This document shows, in pieces, positions 1 through 8,315 of a stretch of 64,000 bases of DNA. Within the stretch, counting starts at the first letter, position 1. The number at the start of each line of letters is the position of its first letter. The DNA is from Thermodesulfobacteriaceae bacterium UBA6232 (GTDB lineage: Bacteria; Desulfobacterota; Thermodesulfobacteria; Thermodesulfobacteriales; Thermodesulfobacteriaceae), in contig DJWK01000033.1 in NCBI GenBank assembly GCA_002441555.1, forward strand, positions 56,190-120,189, in the 5' to 3' direction. Position numbers and translations under genes: made by a program. Below the pieces are notes generated by a model that saw only the letters and a program-made list of their open reading frames with translations, made no database searches and was not told the origin of the DNA.

Positions 1-870
1 GAATTAAAACAGGCAAGGGAAACAGAGCTCTCTCTTAAAGTTTATGAAAATCTCACCCTTCAATCCCTTAAGGAAAAACCAGATTTGATTGTTTTCCCTG
101 AAACAGCCCTTCCTTTTTATTTTCCTTATGAAAAGGAGCCTTCCCTTAAATTTCTTACCACTTTAGAAAAAGTAAAAAACCTCTCACAAACCCTGAATAC
201 TTTGCCTCCTTCCATAATCTTTGGGACCTTCAGGGCAAATTTTGAAAAAAATCCACCCCTTGTGCATAATAGCCTTCTTGTATGGAACGGCGAAGAAATT
301 GAAGACCTTTACGACAAAGAAAAACTCGTTCCCTTTGGAGAGTATGTCCCCCTTGCCAAATATTTCCCCTTTTTAAAGAAAATCTCTGTAGTTTCAGATA
401 TTATTAAACCAGGAATAAGCAAAAATTTAGAATTCAAAAGAAAAGAAAGAAAAATTAAGGTGCTTCCCCTTATTTGTTTTGAAAGCGCCTTTCCACAAAT
501 TCTGGTTAAAAGGTTGAAATTAGGGGCTTCTCTAATAGTGATAACCACCAATGATGCTTGGTTTGGCAAAACTTCAGCCCCTTATCAGCATTTTCAGATG
601 GCTATAGTTAGAGCCGTTGAAGGAAGGCGTTTTGTCCTTCAGGCTGCCAATACTGGATTTTCCGGAATTATTGATCCCCTCGGAAAAATTCTCAAAAAAA
701 GCGATCTCGAAAGAGAAGAAATTTTAACAGGAGAAATAAAACTTCTTAATAAAAAAACTTTTTTTATAAAAGGAGGCTATTTATTTCCAATCTTTTCTTT
801 AATTATTACTTTTTTATTAATACTTATCGCCGTGCTAAAAGAGAAAAGGCTAAATTTACAAATTCAATAA
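1..870 (+). CDS. lnt: Apolipoprotein N-acyltransferase, C-terminal part
   Basis: The reading frame is open from the first base, so the N-terminal half lies outside the window; about 289 residues are visible. Lnt adds the third acyl chain to lipoproteins in the inner membrane. The nitrilase-like domain shows the Glu-Lys-Cys triad contexts: PETALPF (Glu), KEKLVPFGEY (Lys) and ICFESAFP (Cys). A final hydrophobic segment (FPIFSLIITFLLILIAVL) is the last membrane helix expected in Lnt. The 3' end overlaps the convergent TreT-like gene by 15 bp, with no terminator between them. A stand-alone CN-hydrolase is less likely because of that C-terminal helix. Confidence 0.9.
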   Translation, partial: ELKQARETELSLKVYENLTLQSLKEKPDLIVFPETALPFYFPYEKEPSLKFLTTLEKVKNLSQTLNTLPPSIIFGTFRANFEKNPPLVHNSLLVWNGEEIEDLYDKEKLVPFGEYVPLAKYFPFLKKISVVSDIIKPGISKNLEFKRKERKIKVLPLICFESAFPQILVKRLKLGASLIVITTNDAWFGKTSAPYQHFQMAIVRAVEGRRFVLQAANTGFSGIIDPLGKILKKSDLEREEILTGEIKLLNKKTFFIKGGYLFPIFSLIITFLLILIAVLKEKRLNLQIQ

Positions 871-2070
871 TTTTTTAATAACTATTAAATAGTCTCTTAA
901 GTGTCTGAGAATTAAAAAACGGTGTCTTACTCTTTCTTTAGCATAGTATCCCATAGTGGAGATAAATTCAGGATTAGCAAGGAGTTGTTTAATTCTCATG
1001 GCAAGCCCTTCCACTGAGTGGACGAGATATCCTGTTACTCCATGAACAATTTGCCTTTTTATACCACCTACATTGGCCCCTATCACTGGTTTTCCCTTCC
1101 ACATGGCCTCTGAAACCACAAGCCCAAAACCCTCTTTTAAAGACTTCTGAACCACAATGGTTGAACCGCGCTGGATGGCATTTATTTCAATATGACTATC
1201 CGGTGGCAAATTCAAAATAAAAATATCCTTATCATCTTTGGTCATGTTAAGAAGTTCTTTATAAACCTCCTCTCCCTCTGGGTCATCGGCTGCAAAGGAA
1301 CCAACAAGAATCAACTGACAAGCATATCTTTTTTTAACAATTCTAAAAGCCTCAATAACACCGAAAGGATCCTTTAGGCGGTCAAATCTTGAAACCTGTG
1401 TAATAATAGGCCTTTCAAGATCAAGACCAAATCTTTCAAGAATCCCTTTAATTTGCTCTTCAGAAAGCTCTATATTTTTGGGATGAAGGGGGTCAATGGA
1501 AGGCGGTATAATATACGCTGGAATTTTTATTCCTTCATATACAAATTCTGGCATATGAAAAATGCAGACATCGTAGGCATTAATGAAATTTTCTATAAAA
1601 GCCCAGGCATGAGGATGAGGGGTTGAGGTATCAATATGGCATCTCCAGATCCACTTCTGCCCTGGAACTTTTTTTATAATTAACCCCATAGGTTGAGGAT
1701 CATGAATAAAAATTACATCATAATTTTCTGTATCAATTTTTTTAATATTTTCATAGGTGATTTTTAAATAGTGAACAATTTCCTCACTTTCAATACTTCC
1801 TGGATAGGGATAATGAAGAAAATTATGAAGCTTTTTGGTAAAGTCAAAAAATTTTTTATCTCCTTCAATAACCTTCCAGTCTGTTTTAAGGCCCAATTCA
1901 TTCATTAAGGGCACAAAGCGATTCAAAATTTCAGCAACTCCTCCTCCCTTTGCCGTTGAATTAACATGTAATACCCTTATACCCTTTAAGTTTTTAGATA
2001 AAGCAAAAAGTTCATTTATACACTCTTCACCGAGAAAAGGAATATAATCAGTAATAGCTATCTTTTTCAT
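856..2070 (-). CDS. GT4-family trehalose synthase-like glycosyltransferase (TreT-like)
   Basis: 404-residue GT-B glycosyltransferase. The N-terminal domain contains RVLHVNSTAKGGGVAEIL, typical of TreT-type enzymes that join a nucleotide-activated glucose to glucose. The C-terminal domain carries QVSRFDRLKDPFGVIEAF and the nucleotide-sugar-binding ESLKEGFGLVVSEAMW-type region (seen here as KSLKEGFGLVVSEAMW). It is downstream of an OtsA-OtsB fusion and a DUF5752-like gene on the same strand, 1 nt after the latter, with AGAGAGG before the start. Trehalose or a related compatible solute is the inferred product; other GT4 acceptors cannot be excluded. Confidence 0.75.
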   Translation of the reverse strand: MKKIAITDYIPFLGEECINELFALSKNLKGIRVLHVNSTAKGGGVAEILNRFVPLMNELGLKTDWKVIEGDKKFFDFTKKLHNFLHYPYPGSIESEEIVHYLKITYENIKKIDTENYDVIFIHDPQPMGLIIKKVPGQKWIWRCHIDTSTPHPHAWAFIENFINAYDVCIFHMPEFVYEGIKIPAYIIPPSIDPLHPKNIELSEEQIKGILERFGLDLERPIITQVSRFDRLKDPFGVIEAFRIVKKRYACQLILVGSFAADDPEGEEVYKELLNMTKDDKDIFILNLPPDSHIEINAIQRGSTIVVQKSLKEGFGLVVSEAMWKGKPVIGANVGGIKRQIVHGVTGYLVHSVEGLAMRIKQLLANPEFISTMGYYAKERVRHRFLILRHLRDYLIVIKKLLNL

Positions 2071-2071
2071 A

Positions 2072-2692
2072 TTACCTCTCTAAAATTTTTATAATTTCCT
2101 TTTTGATTTCATACATATTCATACTGTAAATATCAAGATTATTGATTAATTCTGCCTTTTTTGGTTCACCTATCATTGACAACCAGGCTGAATAATCATT
2201 TATCAGGGTTTTGTTTTCAAGCCTTGAAGTAATAAGATGATAAAATAAAGAATTTATACTGGAAGTCTTAAAAAAATTTATAAATTCCTCAAGATTATTA
2301 GCCACCATATTACACTCAAGAATTTCCCTTTCTGCTGCAATAAAAATAAAAGGATAAACAACCTTTTCCTCAGGATTTTTTGTATAATATTCATCAAGTA
2401 TGGTTAAAAAGGCCCTTCTTAATTCCTCAAGATCATAATATTCTAAGGGATCAATTACCGAAATCTTTTCTGCAAGAACCAAATAATTATTTTTGTATAA
2501 CCAATAGGCAAAACTATTATTATAGTGTGTTGGAAGATTATGATAATTAAAGATATTGGCATAGGTATGATAAAAAACTGATGATTCATCAATACTTCTT
2601 AAAGTTGCTATAAAATCCTTTAAACTATTCACTTTTATTCCTGTAGCCTTGGGTAGCCAGAACTCTGCTTTAAAAACAAAGGGTTTACTCAT
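2072..2692 (-). CDS. DUF5752-like protein of unknown function
   Basis: 206 residues with no signal peptide or membrane helix. It is rich in aromatic residues and aspartate/glutamate, and predicted mostly helical by eye. It resembles the DUF5752 family, which I recall as accompanying glycosyltransferases and trehalose genes; I could not confirm this by search. Its ATG lies inside the last codons of the OtsA-OtsB gene (8-nt overlap) and it ends 1 nt before the TreT-like start, so it is translated in the middle of a trehalose operon. No catalytic motif is recognisable. A regulatory or accessory role in trehalose metabolism is inference from position only. Confidence 0.6.
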   Translation of the reverse strand: MSKPFVFKAEFWLPKATGIKVNSLKDFIATLRSIDESSVFYHTYANIFNYHNLPTHYNNSFAYWLYKNNYLVLAEKISVIDPLEYYDLEELRRAFLTILDEYYTKNPEEKVVYPFIFIAAEREILECNMVANNLEEFINFFKTSSINSLFYHLITSRLENKTLINDYSAWLSMIGEPKKAELINNLDIYSMNMYEIKKEIIKILER

Positions 2693-4862
2693 GCCTAATA
2701 AACTCCTCTAAAAGGCTTCTTATTTCCTTATAGGAAGTTGCACTGTATTTGGCAAGAGATTTGCCTGGGCCAACCTTTATGGTAATGGCATTCTCAGGCA
2801 TGCTTTTGAAGAGGTCTTCGTCGGTGGTATCATCTCCTGCAGCAAGGATAAAATCAAAGGGCTCTTCCCTCAAAAAAACCCTTGCAGCAGAACCCTTATC
2901 TGTACCAGCAGGTCTTACCTCTATTACTTTATTCCCTAATATAACATTCACTTGCATGGTTCCTGTTAGCATCAAAAGTTCATCAATAAGCTCGGTAACC
3001 CTTAAGCGGGCAAGCTCTGGATCAGCATTGCGGTAATGAAAACTTATGGAAAAATGCTTTTCTTCAATAAAAGACCTTGGAAGTCTATCCACATAAATTT
3101 CCATAATATTTCTTATAGCCTCTTTAAAATCCGAAGAGATATTCCCTAAGGGAATCCACTCTCCTCCCCTCTTTTTAATAAAAAGCCCGTGTTCTGAAAT
3201 GAGATTGATTTTAATGTCGCTAAACCACCTGTCAAGATCCTCTTTCCTTCTTCCTGAAATTATTATCACCTCTGTGGCAGAGTCCTCAGTTAACTTCTTC
3301 AAAAGCTCCTTCAATTCCTGATCGGGAACTGCTAAGTGAGGCATAGATACGATGGGTGTAAGGGTTCCATCATAATCAAGAAAAAGTATTCTCCTTTTAG
3401 CCTTTTGAAATTCCTGTTTTATCTCGTTTACATGATATTTAAGGGCTTTTGTTTCGGTTTTTTCCTTTACTTCTTTTAGTTTTCTTAGAGTATTAATAAA
3501 ATCTTTACCCCATTTCACAATGTCATATCTTTTCAGTCTTTCTTGCATGGAAAGGAGTCTCTCTCTTTGATTTTCCTCTGGCATGTCAAGGGCTATCTCT
3601 AAGGCAGTGGCAAGTTCTTTTAAGGAATTGGGATTGACAAGAATGGCTTCACCCAATTCCTTTGCAGATCCGGCAAATTCAGAAAGAATAAGAACACCCT
3701 TTAAATCCCTTCTTGAGGCCACAAATTCTTTGGCAATAAGATTCATTCCGTCTTTAAGGGGAGTAACAAGGATAACATCTGCCGAAAGATAATGGGCCAC
3801 AAGCTCGTCAAAATCAAGAGACCTGTAATAGTATAAAACGGGAATCCATTCAATAGTTCCAAATCTTCCGTTGACCTCACTTATTTTTTCCTCAAGCTGT
3901 TTTTTCATTCTCTGGTATTGCTCCACACCCTCTCGAGAAGGCACAACCACTATTATTAAAACTACCTTTCCGTGAAGATCAGGCCTTTTCATAAGGAGTG
4001 TTTCAAAGGCAAGAAGCCTATTGTAAATACCTTTAGTATAGTCCAAGCGATCAACGGAAAAAATAATCCTTTGCCCTTTAAATCTATCTTTCAATATTTT
4101 AACCAAGCCTTTGACTTTTCTTTTATTTCCAGCATTATTATACAAATCAAAATCAATACCCATGGGAAAGGTATCCACTTTTACCAGGCGATTTTGATAA
4201 TAAAGTTCCCCCATTTTGTGATCTATCCCGAAGGTTCTTGTAAGAGTTCTTAAGAAATTGGAGGTATATTCATAAGTATGAAAGCCAATTAAATCACATC
4301 CCAAAAGCCCCTCAAGAAGCTCCCTTTTCCAGGGAAGTTGCATAAAGATTTCCGGTGGGGGAAAGGGAATATGAAGGAAAAAACCAATCATGGCTTCGGG
4401 GAACCTTTCCCTTATCATCATGGGAAGAAGCATCAAATGATAGTCGTGAATCCAGATAAAAGAATCTTTATCAACGAATCTGAGCACCTCATCACAAAAT
4501 ATTTCATTCACCTTTACATAAGTTTCCCAATATGCCTCCTCATAAACTACATAACTTGGAAAGCCGTGAAAGAGAGGCCAAATAATTTTGTTACAAAAAC
4601 CGTTATAGAATTTTTCAAGTAAATCCTTAGAAAGATAAACAGGATAAGAATATTGCGCTCTTGCCCTTTTTTTCACAAGCTCAAATTTTTTTCTGTCAAG
4701 AAATCTTCCCGGCCAGCCAATCCAACGATAGTTTTTAATAAATTCTGCTTTTTTGATAAAGGTTAAAAGACCAGAAACAAGCCCGCCCGGACTTCTTACA
4801 AAGGATAAATCAGCTTGAACCGAAAAAGGTAACCTATTACTTACTATTATCAGAGTGTTCAT
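2685..4862 (-). CDS. otsAB: Bifunctional trehalose-6-phosphate synthase/phosphatase (OtsA-OtsB fusion)
   Basis: 725 residues. Residues about 1-465 are a GT20 trehalose-6-phosphate synthase with VSNRLPFSV at the start, SPGGLVSGL, WIHDYHLMLLP, SVDRLDYTKGI and TPLKDGMNLIAKEFVA. Residues about 485-725 are a HAD phosphatase with the nucleophile motif LDYDGTLTP and the C-terminal GDDTTDEDLF. The enzyme would make trehalose from UDP- or GDP-glucose and glucose 6-phosphate, then remove the phosphate. It is the first gene of a three-gene minus-strand operon. No clear Shine-Dalgarno sequence is visible before its ATG. The fused arrangement and this length are common in bacteria and eukaryotes. Confidence 0.93.
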   Translation of the reverse strand: MNTLIIVSNRLPFSVQADLSFVRSPGGLVSGLLTFIKKAEFIKNYRWIGWPGRFLDRKKFELVKKRARAQYSYPVYLSKDLLEKFYNGFCNKIIWPLFHGFPSYVVYEEAYWETYVKVNEIFCDEVLRFVDKDSFIWIHDYHLMLLPMMIRERFPEAMIGFFLHIPFPPPEIFMQLPWKRELLEGLLGCDLIGFHTYEYTSNFLRTLTRTFGIDHKMGELYYQNRLVKVDTFPMGIDFDLYNNAGNKRKVKGLVKILKDRFKGQRIIFSVDRLDYTKGIYNRLLAFETLLMKRPDLHGKVVLIIVVVPSREGVEQYQRMKKQLEEKISEVNGRFGTIEWIPVLYYYRSLDFDELVAHYLSADVILVTPLKDGMNLIAKEFVASRRDLKGVLILSEFAGSAKELGEAILVNPNSLKELATALEIALDMPEENQRERLLSMQERLKRYDIVKWGKDFINTLRKLKEVKEKTETKALKYHVNEIKQEFQKAKRRILFLDYDGTLTPIVSMPHLAVPDQELKELLKKLTEDSATEVIIISGRRKEDLDRWFSDIKINLISEHGLFIKKRGGEWIPLGNISSDFKEAIRNIMEIYVDRLPRSFIEEKHFSISFHYRNADPELARLRVTELIDELLMLTGTMQVNVILGNKVIEVRPAGTDKGSAARVFLREEPFDFILAAGDDTTDEDLFKSMPENAITIKVGPGKSLAKYSATSYKEIRSLLEEFIRHE

Positions 4863-4946
4863 TTTATAATTCTTTAAATTTTTTCTATTTTAGCTTTTTA
4901 ACCACTCCTGTCAATGTTTTAATGAGTGACCTAACTATTTAAAGAC

Positions 4947-4975
4947 TTTCCAGTTTTTGAGAAGATGTTTATAAT
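4947..4975 (+). promoter_or_regulatory. Candidate sigma70-type promoter of ligA
   Basis: TTTCCA (4947-4952), a 17-bp spacer and a perfect TATAAT (4970-4975), about 36 bp before the chosen ligA start. It lies in the 149-bp divergent gap between otsAB and ligA. The -10 is convincing; the -35 matches consensus at 4 of 6 positions. Confidence 0.55.
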
Positions 4976-5011
4976 TAATTTACAACAAAGAAAACTATGG
5001 AGGAACTTTCA

Positions 5012-7138
5012 ATGGCAGAAGAAAGCAAAAGAGAGATTCCTCCAGAAATCATTGAGCGAGTAAAAAAACTGAGAGAGGAAATAGAATATCATAATTACCG
5101 CTATTATGTGCTTGACAGCCCTGTTATTTCTGATGCAGAATATGATGCCCTCATGCGAGAGCTTCGCGAACTTGAGGCTAAATATCCAGAACTTATAACC
5201 CCTGACTCTCCCACCCAGAGAGTGGGTTTTAAACCTGCAGAAGGATTCAAAGAAGTTCCTCATAAAGAGCCCATGCTATCTCTTGATGATGCCATGGAAG
5301 AGGCAGAGGTTATTGAATTTGACAAAAGAATCAAAAGGTTTCTTAATCTTCCTGAAAACATGTCCATTGAATACACCGTTGAGCCTAAAATTGACGGAGT
5401 AGCTGTTGAACTGGTTTATGAGGATGGCCTTTTTACCGTTGGCTCAACAAGAGGTGATGGCTATGTGGGGGAAGATGTAACAAACAATATAAAAACCATA
5501 AAAACCATTCCTTTAAGATTGAGAAAATTTTCAGAAGATGCCCCTGATATTCCCAAAAGAATTGACATTAGGGGTGAGGTCTATCTTACCAAGGAGGAGT
5601 TTAAACGCATAAATGAAGAAAGAATTGCCAAAAAGGAAATTCCCTTTGCCAATCCGAGAAATGCTGCAGCTGGCTCTTTACGCCAGCTTGACCCTCAGAT
5701 TACCGCAAAAAGACGCCTTGATATTTTCTGCTATGGTGTAGGTTATGTTGAGGGCTATCAATTCAAAACCCAATGGGAAATCCTTGAAACCCTCCCTAAG
5801 TGGGGACTGAAAGTAAATCCACTTGTTAAAAAGGTTTCCAATATTGAAGAGGCCATAAAATACCATCATGAAATTGAGAAAATAAGGGATACACTCCCCT
5901 ATGAAATTGACGGCATCGTAATTAAGGTAAATGACCTTTCCCTCTGGGAAAAGCTTGGAACCAAAGCCCGCTCCCCTCGTTATGCCCTTGCCTATAAATT
6001 TCAACCCACCCAAGCAACTACCCAATTAATAGATGTGGTCTTTCAGGTGGGTAGAACTGGTGCAGTAACTCCTGTTGCCATTCTTAAACCTGTTAAAATT
6101 GGCGGAGTTATTGTAGAAAGAGCCACCCTTCACAATGAAGATTTTATTAAAAACCTTGATATTCGCATTGGAGATTATGTGCTCGTTCAAAGGGCTGGAG
6201 ATGTTATCCCAGAGATAGTTATGCCTATAAAGGAGAGAAGAACCGGAGAGGAAAGAGAAATTCATTTTCCCACGCATTGTCCCATTTGCGGAAGTAATCT
6301 TATTAGAAAGCCAGGAGAGGCCATCTGGAGATGTCCCAATAAAGCTTGCTATGCCCAGGGAGTAAGAAGGCTTCTTCATTTTGCCTCCCGTAACGCCATG
6401 AACATTGAAGGCCTTGGAGAAAAAGTGGCAAGAGACCTTGTTGATAGGGGCATGGTTCAAACCCCTGCAGATCTTTATTATCTTAAAGTTGAAGATTTTA
6501 TGAAACTTCCAGGGTTTGCCTATAAAAAGGCCAAAAATCTTTATAATGCCATTCAAAAGAGCAAAAAAACCACTCTGGCAAGATTTCTCTATGCCCTTGG
6601 GATTCGCCATGTAGGTGAGGCCATGGCCCAACTTCTTGCCGAAAAATTCAAAAGCTTGGATAAGCTTATGCAGGCCTCCATGGTTGACCTTGCCTCTATA
6701 CCAGGAATTGGCCCAGAGGCCGCTCGTTCCATCGTTGAGTTCTTTAAGGATGAAGAAAATCGCAAAATAATTGAAAGGCTTCTTCAGGCAGGAATTACCT
6801 TTGAAGAGGAAGAAAAGGCAGAAGAAATTCCAAAGGTCTTAGAGGGCTTGACCTTCGTCTTTACTGGAACCCTTAAAAACTTTACCCGGGATGAAGTAAA
6901 AGAACTTGTAACCAGGCTTGGAGCAAAGGCTACTGATTCTGTCTCAAGGAATGTAAATTTTGTGGTAGTAGGAGAAGCTCCCGGTTCAAAATATCAGAAA
7001 GCCTTAAGTCTTGGGGTTAAAACTATAAATGAAGAGGAATTTTTAAAACTCCTTGAAGAAAAGGGCATAACCCTTGAGGATATAAAAACCAAAATTTTAA
7101 AAGAAGGAAAAACCGAGGCTAAAACAACTCTTTTTTAA
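5012..7138 (+). CDS. ligA: NAD-dependent DNA ligase
   Basis: 708 residues from the chosen start. An in-frame ATG at 4997 exists, but GGAGG at 4999-5003 overlaps it and sits 8 nt before the ATG at 5012, so 5012 is preferred. Order of domains: Ia/adenylation (YYVLDSPVISDAEYD; KIDG at the EPKIDGVAV nucleophile motif), OB fold, four-Cys zinc finger (CPICGSN and CPNKACY), helix-hairpin-helix repeats (IPGIGPEAARSI) and a C-terminal BRCT domain (LEGLTFVFTGTL). It seals nicks in replication and repair using NAD+. The 3' end overlaps the convergent trpS by 20 bp. Confidence 0.97.
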   Translation: MAEESKREIPPEIIERVKKLREEIEYHNYRYYVLDSPVISDAEYDALMRELRELEAKYPELITPDSPTQRVGFKPAEGFKEVPHKEPMLSLDDAMEEAEVIEFDKRIKRFLNLPENMSIEYTVEPKIDGVAVELVYEDGLFTVGSTRGDGYVGEDVTNNIKTIKTIPLRLRKFSEDAPDIPKRIDIRGEVYLTKEEFKRINEERIAKKEIPFANPRNAAAGSLRQLDPQITAKRRLDIFCYGVGYVEGYQFKTQWEILETLPKWGLKVNPLVKKVSNIEEAIKYHHEIEKIRDTLPYEIDGIVIKVNDLSLWEKLGTKARSPRYALAYKFQPTQATTQLIDVVFQVGRTGAVTPVAILKPVKIGGVIVERATLHNEDFIKNLDIRIGDYVLVQRAGDVIPEIVMPIKERRTGEEREIHFPTHCPICGSNLIRKPGEAIWRCPNKACYAQGVRRLLHFASRNAMNIEGLGEKVARDLVDRGMVQTPADLYYLKVEDFMKLPGFAYKKAKNLYNAIQKSKKTTLARFLYALGIRHVGEAMAQLLAEKFKSLDKLMQASMVDLASIPGIGPEAARSIVEFFKDEENRKIIERLLQAGITFEEEEKAEEIPKVLEGLTFVFTGTLKNFTRDEVKELVTRLGAKATDSVSRNVNFVVVGEAPGSKYQKALSLGVKTINEEEFLKLLEEKGITLEDIKTKILKEGKTEAKTTLF

Positions 7139-8117
7139 AGACAGCCCTTCTTATTTCTTCCATGGTTTCTCTGGCAATGAGCCTGGCCTTATCACAACCT
7201 TTTCTAATTATTTCAAGCCACTCTTCCCTTTTTTCCCATTTCTTTCTTCTTTCCCAGAGAGGTGTTAAAGACTCTATTACCTTTTCAGCAAGTCTTTTTT
7301 TGCATTCCACACATCCAAGGATGGCCCCTTTACAATCCCTAATGACCTCTTCCTTTTCTTCAGGAGTATAATAAAGCCTGATTAAATTAAAGGCCACGCA
7401 CCTTGCTTCTGGATCTCCTGGATCACTTTTCCTTGGTCTTTGCGTGTCAGTAACATAAGAAAGAATTTTTTTCCTTACCTCTTCAGGAGAATCTTTAAGA
7501 AAAATGGCATTTCCGTAAGATTTGCTCATCTTTCTTCCGTCAATTCCCGGAACCTTGGGCACCTCAGAAAGTAAGGCCTCAGGTTCTGGGAAAAGCCCCT
7601 CTCCATAAAAATAATTAAATCTCCTTGCAATTTCACGGGTTAGCTCAAGATGAGGCACCTGGTCAAGGCCAACGGGAACTTTTTTGGCCTTGTAGATGAG
7701 AATATCAGCTGCCTGAAGAACTGGATAACCGAGAAAACCGTATGTGGCAAGATCCTTTTCTTGAAGATTCTGAATCATATCTTTATAGGTGGGATTTCTC
7801 TCAAGCCAGGAAACAGGGGTTATCATTCCAAAAAGAAGATAGAGCTCTGCGTGTTCTTTTATCTCTGATTGAACAAATAGCACAGCCTTTTCTGGATCAA
7901 GACCAGCAGAAAGCCAGTCAAGAATAAGCTCGCGGGTATAAGCTCTTATCTTGGAAGGATCTTCATATTCTGTGGTTAGGGCATGCCAATCAGCCACAAA
8001 ATAAAAACATTCATATTGGTTCTGAAGATTAATCCAGTTTTGAAGCACTCCATAAAGATGACCAAGATGTAAAGGGCCTGTTGGCCTCATTCCGCTCACA
8101 ATGCGAAGCTTCGCCAT
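7119..8117 (-). CDS. trpS: Tryptophanyl-tRNA synthetase
   Basis: 332 residues, normal for bacterial TrpRS. Class I signatures are present: PTGPLHLGHLYG (HIGH region) near residue 12 and GRKMSKSYGN (KMSKS) near residue 195. It charges tRNA-Trp in the cytoplasm. The ATG is preceded by AGGGGGAAT, and a TAA codon of the upstream small frame abuts it directly. It is the last gene of the minus-strand run kdsB - Memo - gltX - small ORF - trpS. The preceding 90 nt are unusually structured (see the entries at 8136-8297), so regulated expression is possible. Confidence 0.96.
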   Translation of the reverse strand: MAKLRIVSGMRPTGPLHLGHLYGVLQNWINLQNQYECFYFVADWHALTTEYEDPSKIRAYTRELILDWLSAGLDPEKAVLFVQSEIKEHAELYLLFGMITPVSWLERNPTYKDMIQNLQEKDLATYGFLGYPVLQAADILIYKAKKVPVGLDQVPHLELTREIARRFNYFYGEGLFPEPEALLSEVPKVPGIDGRKMSKSYGNAIFLKDSPEEVRKKILSYVTDTQRPRKSDPGDPEARCVAFNLIRLYYTPEEKEEVIRDCKGAILGCVECKKRLAEKVIESLTPLWERRKKWEKREEWLEIIRKGCDKARLIARETMEEIRRAVFKKELF

Positions 8118-8297
8118 TTATTCCCCCTTTTTATTGTCCTCAGGGATACTTCCGCAGGAGAAGGAATTATTTTTTTGGCCCTCTCTCTGAGGACCCTGCG
8201 GAAAACCTCAAAGAGGAATTCCAACTTTAGGAAAGATATATCTTGAAATAAAAACCCAGAAAGCAATCACTCCAATTAAAATTAAAAGATCCCACAT
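8118..8297 (-). CDS. Small membrane protein, candidate selenoprotein with in-frame UGA
   Basis: ATG at 8297 follows GAGGAGGTG at good spacing, one of the strongest ribosome-binding sites in the window. The frame codes 29 residues: MWD, a hydrophobic helix (LLILIGVIAFWVFIS), then RYIFPKVGIPL, and reaches TGA at 8210-8208. Read through that TGA, the frame continues 29 codons (GFPQGPQREGQ..., one Cys in SFSCGSIPED, a charged end) to TAA at 8120-8118, directly adjacent to the trpS ATG. A SECIS-like hairpin follows the TGA, and the genome encodes SelA. I infer either a 59-residue single-pass selenoprotein with Sec at position 30, or a 29-residue peptide ending at 8208. I do not recognise a family. 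Confidence 0.55.
8136..8203 (-). repeat. Two crossing inverted repeats in the trpS leader
   Basis: In minus-strand orientation, TTCCGCAGG (8203-8195) is exactly complementary to CCTGCGGAA (8158-8150), and the adjacent GTCCTCAG (8194-8187) is exactly complementary to CTGAGGAC (8143-8136). The order 1-2-1'-2' is that of a pseudoknot. With only 6 nt between 1' and 2' and none between 1 and 2, both helices together would be strained, so they may be alternatives. The 9-bp outer stem can nest around the SECIS-like hairpin with loss of one or two pairs. The element ends 18 nt before the trpS start. Confidence 0.6.
8177..8195 (-). promoter_or_regulatory. SECIS-like hairpin after UGA
   Basis: On the minus-strand RNA, GGUCCUC pairs with GAGGGCC (7 bp, one G-U) around the loop AGAGA. 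The loop starts 19 nt after the UGA at 8210-8208. Known bacterial SECIS elements have a 3-14-nt loop with a G in its first two positions, at roughly 16-37 nt from the UGA; this element meets all three criteria. Function as a SelB-binding element is inference. Confidence 0.45.
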
Positions 8298-8315
8298 GAT
8301 AAATTCACCTCCTCT

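Noticed and set aside
4997..5011. Earlier in-frame ATG for ligA
   Set aside because: The GGAGG needed for initiation at 5012 overlaps this ATG, and the extra five residues are not typical of LigA.
6026..6631. 201-residue minus-strand frame inside ligA
   Set aside because: It lies wholly inside a confidently identified gene, has no ribosome-binding site and no recognisable family.
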